From: Tepidicaulis marinus
Lineage (GTDB): Bacteria > Pseudomonadota > Alphaproteobacteria > Parvibaculales > Parvibaculaceae
Reading direction: 5' to 3'
NCBI RefSeq assembly: GCF_000739695.1
Contig: NZ_BBIO01000007.1
Location: 1 to 64,000, forward strand
Length of the DNA: 64,000 bases
Positions 1 through 9,032 of this stretch are shown in pieces; within the stretch, counting starts at the first letter, position 1; each line of letters starts with the position of its first letter. Both the position numbers and the translations under genes were made by a program. The notes beneath the pieces are model-generated. The model ran no database searches, had not been told where the DNA came from, and worked only from the letters and a program-made list of their open reading frames with translations.

Positions 1-200
1 GATCTTATCGGCAGATCATGAGGGTTTTGAGAGAAGCGGGCTTTGTTCCCATCTATTACGAAAAACGCGGCTTTGTAAAAAACTATATACCGGTTGTTGG
101 GAGATGGTTGGCCTCAGACGGGGTTACGCTATCTATCTGCGCGCACGTTCTCGGCTGGTATCATTGTATTATTGCGATGCCACACACACCCCTGCAATAG
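1..200 (+). CDS. 3' end of a truncated protein, possibly a methyltransferase tail
   Basis: The frame is open from the window edge (first full codon at base 3) to TAG at 198-200, so only about 65 C-terminal residues are visible. The segment REAGFVPIYYEKRGF followed by a hydrophobic tail resembles the end of small SAM-dependent methyltransferases, where a leucine-rich helix and a 'GF' turn precede the last strands. No catalytic motif is in view, so the family is a guess. Base composition is AT-rich like the next gene and unlike the rest of the window. It points toward the opposite-strand methyltransferase at 375-1193. It could also be a chance open frame. Confidence 0.35.
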   Translation, partial: SYRQIMRVLREAGFVPIYYEKRGFVKNYIPVVGRWLASDGVTLSICAHVLGWYHCIIAMPHTPLQ

Positions 201-374
201 GTACAGCACGTTGACACTCCTGAGGGTGTTGATCATGCCGACCCATGTCGTGGCGGCGCTCTGCTTAGAGACTCTCTATACTGTTCGATATATGCAGATA
301 GCACTGCCGCTCCATTGCGGTTTGTATAGCAGCTCGAAGAGCTGTCGATTTGTTTTAGAGATTGTCAATGCTGT

Positions 375-1193
375 CTACTTCCGTGCGTGGGCGATCAAAT
401 ACCAGCCGACCGCCTTCCCCAAAAAATGAAGCAAGCTGCGCGGGATATATTTGAAGAAACGATGCACAAACCAAACTGCGGGAAGATCCTCCCATGTCAG
501 TTTGCGGACTTTGATCGATGATACTTTAAAGCCTGTTTGCTGAAGAAGGGCGCGCAACTCTCGTTTTGAATACACGTTCACGATCGGCCGTTCGTCAGCT
601 TCATTAAACTCGATGCGGGAAAGCTGCTCTTGTAGAGTTTCTTTATGACGATAGCCATGGATGATCTGATACCAGATGGCGAGTGTTATCCGATAGAACA
701 AAGAGTTTTTGTTGTAGACCAACACATAGAAGTCACCGCCCGGCTCGAGCACTCGGTGCACTTCGGAAAAAGCCTGCTCAATGCTTGGGACATGGTGCAG
801 CACGCCATTCGAGTAGGCAACGTCGAACGAGGCATCATCAAATGGCAATGCCTCCGCATCTCCTTGCCGTACTTCAGGCTCAAATCCAAATAGCGCCAGG
901 TGTTTTCGTGTGCGCTCCAGATTCTCTGGCGTGATGTCGATGCCGGAGTATGTCGCTCCAGCCTGCATGAAAGAGAGAGCGTCGTAGCCCGGACCGAAGC
1001 CAATCTCCAGGACACGCTTCCCCCTCATCTCCTGGAATGGGATGACATCCGGCAGCCACGGCATTTCATGCTTCGAACGGTACTTCAGCGCACGCTCGAA
1101 AAAGTCTTTTGTGCCGGGTGCTGAGCCTTTTGCAGATGTTGAGCCGGTTGGGGACGATCCCCAAGTTTTCTGTGCTCTGATTTTACCGTCCAT
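375..1193 (-). CDS. class I SAM-dependent methyltransferase
   Basis: 272 aa. The Rossmann-like methyltransferase core is clear: motif I VLEIGFGPGYD near residue 60 binds S-adenosylmethionine, the acidic end of strand 2 is in YSGIDIT, and FDVAYSNGVLHHVP with RVLEPGG are the strand 4 and 5 motifs of the Methyltransf_11/25 type (UbiE-like fold). The C-terminal third is basic and amphipathic, which suits membrane-proximal or glycan substrates, but the methyl acceptor cannot be read from sequence. The gene is noticeably AT-richer than the genes that follow, with many TTT, AAA and GAT-type codons, suggesting acquisition with an island whose remainder lies left of the window. No close operon partner is seen. 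Confidence 0.8.
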   Translation of the reverse strand: MDGKIRAQKTWGSSPTGSTSAKGSAPGTKDFFERALKYRSKHEMPWLPDVIPFQEMRGKRVLEIGFGPGYDALSFMQAGATYSGIDITPENLERTRKHLALFGFEPEVRQGDAEALPFDDASFDVAYSNGVLHHVPSIEQAFSEVHRVLEPGGDFYVLVYNKNSLFYRITLAIWYQIIHGYRHKETLQEQLSRIEFNEADERPIVNVYSKRELRALLQQTGFKVSSIKVRKLTWEDLPAVWFVHRFFKYIPRSLLHFLGKAVGWYLIAHARK

Positions 1194-1401
1194 AAGGCCC
1201 CCAAGGTATGATGATCATCACAATATCGCATCGCATTCGCTGCAGGGAACCCCAATAACTTGCGGTGGAGGCAAGATTTCCGATGCTTGTGGAAATTTCA
1301 AATCTCCGGCGTAATATACTCCGAAGCCGCAATTGTCATTACGTCTGAACGTGATTTGACGGATGCCGTGTCATCAAGCCGGCCAACCGCGATCCCCCCC
1401 C

Positions 1402-2619
1402 TCAAAAAAACGCCTGTATCCCAGTCTGCTCTCTGCCCAAAATCAGCGCGTGGACGTCATGCGTGCCTTCATAGGTGTTCACCGCTTCCAGGTTCATGAC
1501 GTGGCGGATGACGTGGTATTCGTCCGAGACGCCGTTGCCGCCATGCATGTCGCGGGCGGTGCGGGCGATGTCGAGGGCCTTGCCGCAATTGTTCCGTTTC
1601 ATGAGTGAAATGGCGGCGGGCGCGGCGGTGCCGGCGTCGAACATGCGCCCGAGCTGCAGGCAGCTTTGCAGGCCGAGAGTGATTTCGGTCTGCATGTCGG
1701 CGAGTTTCTTCTGGATGAGCTGATTGGCGGCAAGCGGGCGGCCGAACTGTTTGCGGTCCAGCGTATATTGCCGCGCCGCGTGCCAGCAGAACTCCGCCGC
1801 CCCCATGGCGCCCCAGGCAATGCCGTAGCGCGCCCGGTTGAGGCAGCCGAAGGGGCCGGCCAGGCCGCGCACATTGGGCAGGATGTTGTCTTCGGGCACG
1901 AACACGTCTTCGAGCACGATCTCCCCGGTGATAGAGGCGCGCAGCGAGAACTTGCCTTCGATCTTCGGCGTCTTGAAGCCCTCGAAACCGCGCTCCACGA
2001 TGAAGCCGCGGATCGTACCGTCCTTGCCCGGCGTCTCTTCAAGCTTCGCCCAGACGACGGCAAGGTCGGCGATGGGCGAATTGGTGATCCACATTTTCGC
2101 GCCGTTCAGCCGGTAGCCGCCATCCACTTTCACCGCCCGCGTTACCATGGAGCCGGGGTCGGAGCCATGGTCGGGCTCGGTCAGGCCGAAACAGCCCACC
2201 CATTCGCCGGTGGCGAGCTTCGGCAAATATTTCTCCCGCTGCTCCTCCGAGCCATAGGCATAGATCGGATGCATGACGAGGCTCGACTGCACGGACATGG
2301 CCGAGCGGTAGCCGGAATCGACCCGCTCAACCTCGCGCGCGGCCAGCCCGTAGGAGACGTAGGACAGCCCCGCGCAGCCGTATTTTTCGGGCAGCGTGAG
2401 GCCGAGCAGGCCCTGCTCGCCCATCTCGTTCATGATTTCCCGGTGGAAAATCTCATGGCGGTTCGCCTCCAGCACCCGGGGGAAGAGCTTGCCTTGCGCA
2501 AAGCTGTGGGCCGTGTCCCGCACCATGCGTTCTTCTTCGCTCAGCTGAGAGGAAAGCGCCAGCGGGTCTTCCCAGTTGAAGGGGGGCAGAACGGGGTTGG
2601 GCTTGGGTTCGGCGGCCAT
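1402..2619 (-). CDS. gcdH: glutaryl-CoA dehydrogenase (acyl-CoA dehydrogenase family)
   Basis: 405 aa from the ATG at 2619, which has an AGGA ribosome site 8 bases upstream; a TTG 24 bases earlier lengthens the frame but lacks a site. The soluble FAD enzyme oxidises and decarboxylates glutaryl-CoA to crotonyl-CoA in lysine, tryptophan and aromatic catabolism, passing electrons to ETF. Diagnostic segments are [19 protein letters not shown], the FAD-binding [16 protein letters not shown], and the C-terminal [16 protein letters not shown], whose Glu384 is the expected catalytic base. Length matches the family. The substrate assignment rests on close resemblance to GcdH rather than generic acyl-CoA dehydrogenases. 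It stands alone; the stop lies in an AT-rich border with the methyltransferase region. Confidence 0.88.
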   Translation of the reverse strand: MAAEPKPNPVLPPFNWEDPLALSSQLSEEERMVRDTAHSFAQGKLFPRVLEANRHEIFHREIMNEMGEQGLLGLTLPEKYGCAGLSYVSYGLAAREVERVDSGYRSAMSVQSSLVMHPIYAYGSEEQREKYLPKLATGEWVGCFGLTEPDHGSDPGSMVTRAVKVDGGYRLNGAKMWITNSPIADLAVVWAKLEETPGKDGTIRGFIVERGFEGFKTPKIEGKFSLRASITGEIVLEDVFVPEDNILPNVRGLAGPFGCLNRARYGIAWGAMGAAEFCWHAARQYTLDRKQFGRPLAANQLIQKKLADMQTEITLGLQSCLQLGRMFDAGTAAPAAISLMKRNNCGKALDIARTARDMHGGNGVSDEYHVIRHVMNLEAVNTYEGTHDVHALILGREQTGIQAFF

Positions 2620-2770
2620 GGCAAATCCTCGCGGCGGGAGCAAAAACTGGCGCCCTTATAACAGGCGCAGCAGCCTCAGGTAAGGCATCGCGTGATAATT
2701 TAGGCGCGCGCGCCGCCGTTTCGAGGCGTTGCCGCGCTGCGCGCCGTCACGCACTTGTGTTCATATTAGA

Positions 2771-4642
2771 ATGGTGAGTTTACAATTATTTCGACGCGTT
2801 CTGGCAAGCTTCTTTGCAGGTCTGGTGGGCGGAGTAGCGGATTTGTCGGATCAAGCGCGGACGATCGTGAAGAATGGGCAGCCCCGGCCAAATGGGCAGC
2901 CCCGGTCAAGGGAGGGCGAAGCAAGGGAAGGCAGGCCGCCGCTTTTCCGGATACGCCTGTCCGCCGGCCGTGAGCTGGTGCTGAAGAATTGCCGCCTGTG
3001 CTGGCGCATCACGGCGGCGGTGTTTCTGTCCATTTTGTTCATTGAAGCGCTGATCCTCATCCCCTCTTACCGTAACTACGAGGCGGACCGGCTCGGCGCG
3101 GCTTTCGCCGCTGCCGATGCGGCGCTGACGGCCAGCCTCGTGCAGGCCGCCCGCCCGGCAGGAACCGGTCCATCCGGCAAGCAGGGCGCCGCGCCGCGGG
3201 AGGCAGCGGCGGACATTCTGGGCGTCGCCAATATTTCCGGCCTCGTCTTTCTGGACGGCAAGGCCGAGCCACTACACCGGCTCGGCCAGCCTTTGCCGGG
3301 GCCGGAAGGCGCGGCGCTGGAAGGGGCGGTGGTGCAAGATGGCCGCGCCCGCGCTGCCCAGTTGCGCCGGATCGAGGCGCGCGGCACCTACCGGCTTTGG
3401 GTGACGGTGGAAACACCGCACCTTGCCGGCGAGCTTTTTTCCTTTCTGCTGCGCATCGCCGCGCTGGTGGCAATCGTTTCCATCGTGGTGACGGTCTCCA
3501 CCATGCTGGTGTTGCGCTGGGCGGTGCTCAAGCGGCTCATCGAGCTTGAAAACGCGGTCTGCGCGGCCTCGCGCGATCTGCCCCATGCGGAGCGCTATCA
3601 GGTTGCCTTGGCCGAGGAAGGGCCGGAGAGGCGCAAGGACGAGCTTGGGGCGCTGGTCGGCGGGGTGAACGCTCTTCTGCGCTCGGTCTCTCAGTCCATC
3701 GCGCAAATCGAGCACCGCGAGCAGCGCCTGGCCAGCCTCAATGCCTCGCTGGAAAACCGGGTCTGGGAGCGCACGGCGGAGCTGGAAGCGGCGCAGAAGG
3801 AAGCCGTGGCCGCCAGCAACGCCAAATCCGCTTTCCTTGCCAATATGAGCCATGAGCTTCGAACCCCGCTCAACGCCATTATCGGGTTCTCCGAGGTCAT
3901 CTCGGACGAATTGCTCGGCCCCATCCAGCAGCCGCGCTATGTGGAATATGCCCGCGACATTCTGGGCAGCGGCCAGCACCTGCTTTCCATCATCAACGAT
4001 GTGCTGGACCTCTCGCGCATCGAGGCGAACCGGGCAAAGCTCGATCTGGGCACGTTCGATCTCAACTGCGTCGTGCGGGAGATTACCCGCCTGCTCTACA
4101 TCAAGGCGCAGGAGCGCGGGGTTTCGCTTTCAAAGCTCCTGCCCGAGCGGCCAACCGTTCTTTATGCGGATGAGCGGCTGATCAAGCAGACTCTGCTCAA
4201 TCTCGCCGCCAATGCGATCAACTTCACCGAAGAGGGCGGCGACGTCGTCATTGCCGTCGCGCCGGGGCCGGATCATGTCCATATCGAGGTGCGCGACAGC
4301 GGCATCGGCATCGACAAAAAGGATCTGGAAAACGTCATCAAACCGTTCCGCCAGGTTGCCCATGTGGAATTCCGCTCGCATCAGGGCACGGGGCTCGGCC
4401 TGCCGCTGTCCAAGCGCTTTGTCGAGCTGCATGGGGGCACGTTCAAAATCACTTCAGAGCTGCATGTCGGTACGGTGGTCAACATGTGCCTGCCGCGCGC
4501 CGCCGTGCAGCCGGAAGAGGGGGACATGCGCCGCGAGCAGGGGGAAGAGGAAAACGCGGGCAGTGCCCAGCGTGAGACGGCCCCGCAGGGAGGGGACGAG
4601 GCGGGAGCGGCAGCGCTCAGCCGGCCGGCCGCCATCGGTTAG
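2771..4642 (+). CDS. membrane sensor histidine kinase, PleC/DivJ/PdhS-like
   Basis: 623 aa from ATG 2771; the frame runs open to a TTG at 2729 and no good ribosome site decides between them. Order: basic N-terminus with an imperfect NGQPRP/NGQPRS repeat, membrane helix near 78-98, periplasmic loop, second helix near 225-250, HAMP-like and coiled-coil linker, HisKA with phospho-acceptor His361 in MSHELRTPLNAIIGF, then HATPase_c with the N box near 477 and the DSGIGI and GTGLGLPLSK G boxes. The HisKA segment after the histidine (LGPIQQPRYVEYARDILGSGQHLL) is that of kinases acting on DivK-type single-domain regulators. No response regulator is adjacent, so it is an orphan. The periplasmic loop gives no clue to the signal. 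Confidence 0.85.
   Translation: MVSLQLFRRVLASFFAGLVGGVADLSDQARTIVKNGQPRPNGQPRSREGEAREGRPPLFRIRLSAGRELVLKNCRLCWRITAAVFLSILFIEALILIPSYRNYEADRLGAAFAAADAALTASLVQAARPAGTGPSGKQGAAPREAAADILGVANISGLVFLDGKAEPLHRLGQPLPGPEGAALEGAVVQDGRARAAQLRRIEARGTYRLWVTVETPHLAGELFSFLLRIAALVAIVSIVVTVSTMLVLRWAVLKRLIELENAVCAASRDLPHAERYQVALAEEGPERRKDELGALVGGVNALLRSVSQSIAQIEHREQRLASLNASLENRVWERTAELEAAQKEAVAASNAKSAFLANMSHELRTPLNAIIGFSEVISDELLGPIQQPRYVEYARDILGSGQHLLSIINDVLDLSRIEANRAKLDLGTFDLNCVVREITRLLYIKAQERGVSLSKLLPERPTVLYADERLIKQTLLNLAANAINFTEEGGDVVIAVAPGPDHVHIEVRDSGIGIDKKDLENVIKPFRQVAHVEFRSHQGTGLGLPLSKRFVELHGGTFKITSELHVGTVVNMCLPRAAVQPEEGDMRREQGEEENAGSAQRETAPQGGDEAGAAALSRPAAIG
2873..2908 (+). repeat. 18-bp in-frame tandem duplication in the kinase N-terminus
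   Basis: Two adjacent 18-bp units (2873-2890 and 2891-2908) differ at one base and encode NGQPRP then NGQPRS in the cytoplasmic N-terminal segment of the kinase. Confidence 0.9.
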
Positions 4643-4735
4643 GCCGGTGCCAGGAGGAGGGGCAGCGGCGCGCCCTCCCGCCTCGTTTCATCTTTACTTG
4701 ATGCTGGAAGTTCACGGTCCGGCGCTTTAAGGCGC

Positions 4736-5152
4736 TCAGGTTTCCTCACTGGAAAGCTGAAAGGTCTCGATAACGGCCGGATGCACGAGTTTCGCATGCA
4801 GGGTGAGGAGGATGATCTGCCCGTCGAGCGAGCCTTCTTCCTCAAGCGCCGCCTCGATGCGCCGTTCCTGCTGGCGGGCCAGCACGGGGTTGTTGACGGC
4901 GGTAAAAGCGTCGGGCCCGATCATGCAATAAGCGGCAAGGGCGGCGGCCTCTTCATAGTCGCGCGCCTCGGGCCGGGCAGGGACGGCTTCCCGGAGCAAT
5001 TTAACCAGCGTCAGCTTCACCGCTTCGGGCATGAGATTGGGGTGCAGATCGACTTCCCTCAACGCCTTGTCGAGGGCGCGCAGATCGGCCGAGCGGCCGA
5101 AGCGCCCCAGAAAGCCGAGCGAGGGAAAAGCGGAGGACCTGTTCTCTGTCAT
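4736..5152 (-). CDS. conserved hypothetical protein, soluble
   Basis: 138 aa; I do not recognise the family. It is hydrophilic and largely helical by composition, with no signal peptide or membrane segment. Features include the N-terminal FPSLGFLGRFGRSADLRALDKALREV, an internal acidic EARDYEEAAALAAYCMIGPDAF, and a repeated charged pattern (ARQQERRIEAALEEEGSLDG). It lies just downstream of the alkylsulfatase on the same strand (26-base gap), so the two may be co-transcribed. It ends convergently with the histidine kinase, about 90 bases apart. The ATG start has no clear ribosome site. Confidence 0.65.
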   Translation of the reverse strand: MTENRSSAFPSLGFLGRFGRSADLRALDKALREVDLHPNLMPEAVKLTLVKLLREAVPARPEARDYEEAAALAAYCMIGPDAFTAVNNPVLARQQERRIEAALEEEGSLDGQIILLTLHAKLVHPAVIETFQLSSEET

Positions 5153-5178
5153 AGTTCAAGTCTGCCACAGGCAGGGCC

Positions 5179-7071
5179 TTAAGGCATCACAATCTCGAAC
5201 CAGAAATCGAACGTGTCGAGGAAGGAGAGAAGGTCGGTGAGCGCTGCTTCATCGCCGGTCAGTTTTGCCGCGCCTGTTGCCTTCACCTCCGCCAGCATCT
5301 TTTCCGCGATCACGAGCTCGATGAAATCCATCCGCTTGATGGCAAGCGTCAAGTCCGCATCGTCATGGGCTTTGCCGGGCTCGTGGCGCAGCGTGGCGTT
5401 TTCCAGCGAGATAAGAAACTGCTCGCCCGTATCCGTGACGGTCAGATTGATGGCGAATTCCCGCCGCCCCGCTTTCGGGCCGTTGAGCCGCACGGAAAGC
5501 GCATCCAGCACTTCGTTCACGGGCAGCGTCTTCAGCTGGCCGTTGGCGCCGGGGCGCGGCGCATTGGAGGGCGCGCGCGGGCTGCGCAGCTCCTGCGCGC
5601 CGGTGAGATAAAACGCGCGCCAGGGCCCGCTTTCGGCCTGATAGCCCATCTGCTCCAGCGCATCGGCCTGCAGATGCCGCGCCTCTTCGTTTGCCGGGTC
5701 GGCAAAGACGAGGTGATTGACGATCTCCGCCACCCAGCGGTACTCGCCTTTCTCGAAGGCGGCGCGCGCGGTTTTCAGCACGCCGTCCGCCCCGCCCATG
5801 GCCTCCACATAGCGTTTGCCGGCTTCTTCGGGCGGCAGCTTGTGCAGGTTCGCCGGGTTGCCGTCGAACCAGCCGAGATAGCGCTGATAGACGGCTTTGG
5901 CATTGTGATTGAGCGTGCCGTAATAGCCCCGGCTGAACCATTCTTCTTCCAGCGAGGGCGGCATGCGGATTTCTTCGGCGATCTCCGTCGGCACCAGTCC
6001 GTGATTGGCAAGGCGCAGCGTCTGGTCATGCACATATTTGTACATGTCGCGCTGCTTCTTCAAAAAGTCGCGGGCGCGGTCCTCGCCCCAGCGCGGCCAG
6101 TGGTGGCTGGCGAAAAGCACATCCGTCTTGCCGGCGAAAAGCTCGATCGCCTCGTTGATATAATAGGACCAGGCCTTGGCATCGCGCACCTGCGCGCCGC
6201 GCGGGGTGTAGATATTGTGCAGATGACAGGAGCAATTCTCCGCCATGCAAAGGGCCTTGAATTGCGGGAAATAGAAATTCATTTCCGAGGGCGCTTCGGT
6301 ATCGGGCGTCACCTGGAAGACGATTTCCACCCCGTCGATGGTTAGCGTCTCGCCCGTCTCGCAAATGCTTTTCGTCGGCGGCACAAGGCTGACCGAACCC
6401 ATGGAAACGGTCTTGCCGAGGCCCGCATCCACATGGCCTTTCGGTCCGCGCGGCAACAGCGCGCCGTACATGTAAGTCGCGCGCCGTCCCATGGCATTGC
6501 CCGCCAGCACGTTCTCGCTTACCGCCGCTTCCAGAAAGCCTTCCGGCGCGATGATGGTCAGGCCTTTCGCAATGTCTTCATCCGAGATAACGCCTTTGAT
6601 GCCGCCATAATGGTCCACATGGGAATGGGTATAGATGACGGCGGTAACGGGCTTGTCGCCCCGGTGTTCGCGCATCAGCTTCAGCGCGGCGGCCGCCGGT
6701 TCGGCGGAAATCAGCGGGTCGATGACGATATAGCCCGTCTCCCCTTCGATGAAGGTGATGTTGGAGAGATCGAAATTGCGCACCTGGTAGATGCCGGGCG
6801 TTACCTCGAAAAGCCCGTGAATGGCATTGAGCTTCGCCTGCCGCCAGAGGCTGGGGTTCACCGTATCCGGCGCCTCGCCTTGCGTGAAGTCGAACTGGCT
6901 CATGTCCCACACGGCATGACCTGCCTCATGCAGCACCTTGGCGTGCGGTATGGTGGCGATGAAGCCGCGCCGGGCATCCTCGAAATCCTGCCCCGTTTCC
7001 TTCGGCAGTTGCTCTTTCAGCGCGGCCTGTGCGCAGCAGGTGGCATGTGTGGCGTCTTTCGGCGTTTCCAT
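5179..7071 (-). CDS. alkyl/aryl sulfatase, metallo-beta-lactamase type (SdsA1/BDS1-like)
   Basis: 630 aa, the usual length of this zinc hydrolase family, which cleaves primary or secondary alkyl sulfates such as dodecyl sulfate to alcohol and sulfate. The binuclear zinc site starts with THSHVDHYGG (His149, His151, Asp153, His154); further ligands lie in EAPSEMNFYFP and the ASHHWPRWG region. An alkyl sulfatase dimerisation region (about 370-500) and a C-terminal SCP2-like lipid-binding domain (about 520-630) follow. No Sec signal peptide is evident, unlike the secreted SdsA1, so it may act in the cytoplasm. A GGGAGAG ribosome site lies 5 bases before ATG 7071. It suggests use of surfactant-type sulfate esters. 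Confidence 0.9.
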   Translation of the reverse strand: METPKDATHATCCAQAALKEQLPKETGQDFEDARRGFIATIPHAKVLHEAGHAVWDMSQFDFTQGEAPDTVNPSLWRQAKLNAIHGLFEVTPGIYQVRNFDLSNITFIEGETGYIVIDPLISAEPAAAALKLMREHRGDKPVTAVIYTHSHVDHYGGIKGVISDEDIAKGLTIIAPEGFLEAAVSENVLAGNAMGRRATYMYGALLPRGPKGHVDAGLGKTVSMGSVSLVPPTKSICETGETLTIDGVEIVFQVTPDTEAPSEMNFYFPQFKALCMAENCSCHLHNIYTPRGAQVRDAKAWSYYINEAIELFAGKTDVLFASHHWPRWGEDRARDFLKKQRDMYKYVHDQTLRLANHGLVPTEIAEEIRMPPSLEEEWFSRGYYGTLNHNAKAVYQRYLGWFDGNPANLHKLPPEEAGKRYVEAMGGADGVLKTARAAFEKGEYRWVAEIVNHLVFADPANEEARHLQADALEQMGYQAESGPWRAFYLTGAQELRSPRAPSNAPRPGANGQLKTLPVNEVLDALSVRLNGPKAGRREFAINLTVTDTGEQFLISLENATLRHEPGKAHDDADLTLAIKRMDFIELVIAEKMLAEVKATGAAKLTGDEAALTDLLSFLDTFDFWFEIVMP

Positions 7072-7202
7072 TTTTCTCTCCCGGCAGCCTTGCAGCGCGA
7101 ATTGATGCGGGCGAGCCTAGAGCCAAGCCGCGCGGACGCCAATCCGCCGCGAAAAGCTGTTTCGTGAGGCGGAATTAAGGAGCGACTCTTAAGAGACCGC
7201 GT

Positions 7203-8384
7203 CTAGGAGCCGGAGGCTTTCGCCGGGGTCAGGCGGAGGATTTTGCCCTCTTCCTCATCCGTCAAAACCAGAATGGCCCCGTCCGGCGCCACGGCCACAT
7301 CGCGCAGCCGCGTCTGCTGCGGCACGAGATAGACCTCCTGGGCCTTCGGCGCGCCGCCTTCGATGTCGATCCGCCGCAGGCTCATTTCGACGAGCGAGGT
7401 GACGAGTAAATCACCTTCCCAGTCCTTGAACATGGCGCCCTCGTAAAGCGCCATGCCGGCCGGGGCGATGGAAGGTGTCCATTCCACCCAGGGCTGCTCC
7501 ATGCCCGGATATTCTTTGTAAGGAGAGATTTGCGCGCCCGAATAATCGGTGCCGCCGGTGATCACGGGCCAGCCGTAATTCTTGCCCGGCTCCAGCACAT
7601 TCACTTCATCGCCGCCGCGCGGTCCGTGTTCCTGCTCGTAAATCCGGTCGGAGGCCGCATCGTAAAGAATGGCCTGTTGATTGCGGTGGCCATAGGTGTA
7701 GATTTCCGGCAGCGCGTCATTGTCGTTCACGAAGGGATTGTCCTCAGGCACCGTGCCGTCCCGGTTGATGCGCACCACCGTGCCCAGATGATTGGAAAGG
7801 CGCTGCGCGTCTTCGCGGTAATCGAAGCCGTCCCCCACGGTCACGAGCAGCGTGCCGTCGCCCTTCAGCGCCATGCGTCCGCCATAATGGACGGGCGTAT
7901 CTTTCTGCGGGCTTGCATCGAAAATCGTCTCGACATTGGAAAGCGCCGTGCCGTCGAACGTAGCGCGCACGACGCGGGTATTGTTCGCCTCCGGCGTGCC
8001 ATGGGCGAAGGACAGATAGATCACGCGGTTTTGCGCGAAATCCGGATCGAGCAGCACATCGAAAAGCCCGCCTTGCCCGGCATGATAAACCTCCGGCACG
8101 CCCGCCACGGGCTCGGGCACCACCTCGCCGCCGCGCACGATGCGCAGGCGTCCGGGAAGCTCCGTCACGAGCAGGGAGCCGTCGGGCAGAAAGGCAACAT
8201 TCCAGGGATGGTCGAGCCCTTCGGCCAGCGTTTCCACATCGAAGGGGGCGGCATGGACCGCCTCTTGCGCCGCGGCCGGGGCGGCAGGCAGCATGAATGC
8301 GCTTGCCGTCAAGACAGCGCCTGCGAGGGCGGCCCCTCTGAAGGCTGCGATAAAGGGAATGGTCCTTGCAGCGTCTTTGGCCAT
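7203..8384 (-). CDS. PQQ-dependent sugar dehydrogenase (Asd/YliI-like), exported
   Basis: 393 aa from ATG 8384, preceded by GGGAGGA at 9 bases; an upstream in-frame ATG at 8411 lacks this. The N-terminus is a Sec signal peptide (basic start, hydrophobic GAALAGAVLTASAFML, then AAPAAAQ cleavage region). The mature part is a six-bladed propeller of the soluble glucose/aldose dehydrogenase family: LAEGLDHPWNVAFLPDGSLLVTELPGRLR opens blade 1, and HNH/RNQQ-type segments (GHRNQQ, EHGPRGGDEVN, GKNYGWP) form the active site and cofactor pocket. It would oxidise aldoses in the periplasm with PQQ. No PQQ synthesis genes are in the window. It is divergent from the membrane protein at 8516. Confidence 0.87.
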   Translation of the reverse strand: MAKDAARTIPFIAAFRGAALAGAVLTASAFMLPAAPAAAQEAVHAAPFDVETLAEGLDHPWNVAFLPDGSLLVTELPGRLRIVRGGEVVPEPVAGVPEVYHAGQGGLFDVLLDPDFAQNRVIYLSFAHGTPEANNTRVVRATFDGTALSNVETIFDASPQKDTPVHYGGRMALKGDGTLLVTVGDGFDYREDAQRLSNHLGTVVRINRDGTVPEDNPFVNDNDALPEIYTYGHRNQQAILYDAASDRIYEQEHGPRGGDEVNVLEPGKNYGWPVITGGTDYSGAQISPYKEYPGMEQPWVEWTPSIAPAGMALYEGAMFKDWEGDLLVTSLVEMSLRRIDIEGGAPKAQEVYLVPQQTRLRDVAVAPDGAILVLTDEEEGKILRLTPAKASGS

Positions 8385-8515
8385 GATGCGCGTCCTCCCG
8401 GCTTGGCTCATAGGTGCCGCGGGTCTTTACCCCGCGTCGTTCGGCGATCATAGTACATCAGCGCGCGCTGCGGGAAACCACATGCGCATCAATGAAGAGC
8501 AAGAGGGGAGCGCCC

Positions 8516-8950
8516 ATGCGGGTCGTCAATATAACGGTCGCGTTTATCATCGCGGTTCTGACCGTCACGGTGCTGGGCACGGCATCTCACTCGATCTTTG
8601 TGTTAAATGATCTGGCCGCCATCGGCGTCAATGTGGAAGGGCAGTATCTTTCCAGCATTTTGAACGATCTCGTGGGCATGGGCCCGCTTTACGGCGCGCT
8701 GATGGCTATCGGTTTCGTGATCGCCTTCATTGCCGCGCATTTCGTGCAGCGTCTTGCCCCTTCGCTGCGCTGGTTCGTCTATATGGTGGCAGGCGCCGTC
8801 TCGGTCTATGTGACCTTGACGGTGATGGGCATTCTTTTCGACATCACGCCCATTGCCGGGGCCCGTTCTGCCCTCGGCATGGCTTTTCAGGCAGGCGCGG
8901 GCGCGATGGCGGGCCTCGTTTTCGCGCTGATGACGCCCCGGCGCGATTGA
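8516..8950 (+). CDS. four-helix inner membrane protein, unknown function
   Basis: 144 aa from ATG 8516, which has a GAGGGGAG ribosome site; an upstream ATG at 8414 would add a basic tail without a site. Four hydrophobic helices are evident (about 5-27, 50-75, 83-106, 117-139), separated by short loops, with a C-terminal RRD. I do not recognise the family and see no transport or catalytic motif. The gene is divergent from the PQQ dehydrogenase and ends at a strong bidirectional terminator at 8985-9011. Confidence 0.75.
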   Translation: MRVVNITVAFIIAVLTVTVLGTASHSIFVLNDLAAIGVNVEGQYLSSILNDLVGMGPLYGALMAIGFVIAFIAAHFVQRLAPSLRWFVYMVAGAVSVYVTLTVMGILFDITPIAGARSALGMAFQAGAGAMAGLVFALMTPRRD

Positions 8951-8984
8951 GCCGGCGCGGTACCCCCGCCCAGTCCGGATATGA

Positions 8985-9011
8985 AAACGGCGGCCCTGAA
9001 GGCCGCCGTTT
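8985..9011. terminator. bidirectional rho-independent terminator
   Basis: An 11-bp perfect stem (8985-8995 with 9001-9011), loop CTGAA, flanked by an A run on the left and a T run on the right. It separates the convergent genes ending at 8950 and 9033. Confidence 0.85.
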
Positions 9012-9032
9012 CCGTTGGGGGACGTGGCTGTG

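Noticed and set aside
94-429. 111-codon plus-strand frame at the left edge
   Set aside because: It overlaps the methyltransferase 3' end, is rich in Cys/Leu/Tyr without pattern, and has no ribosome site.
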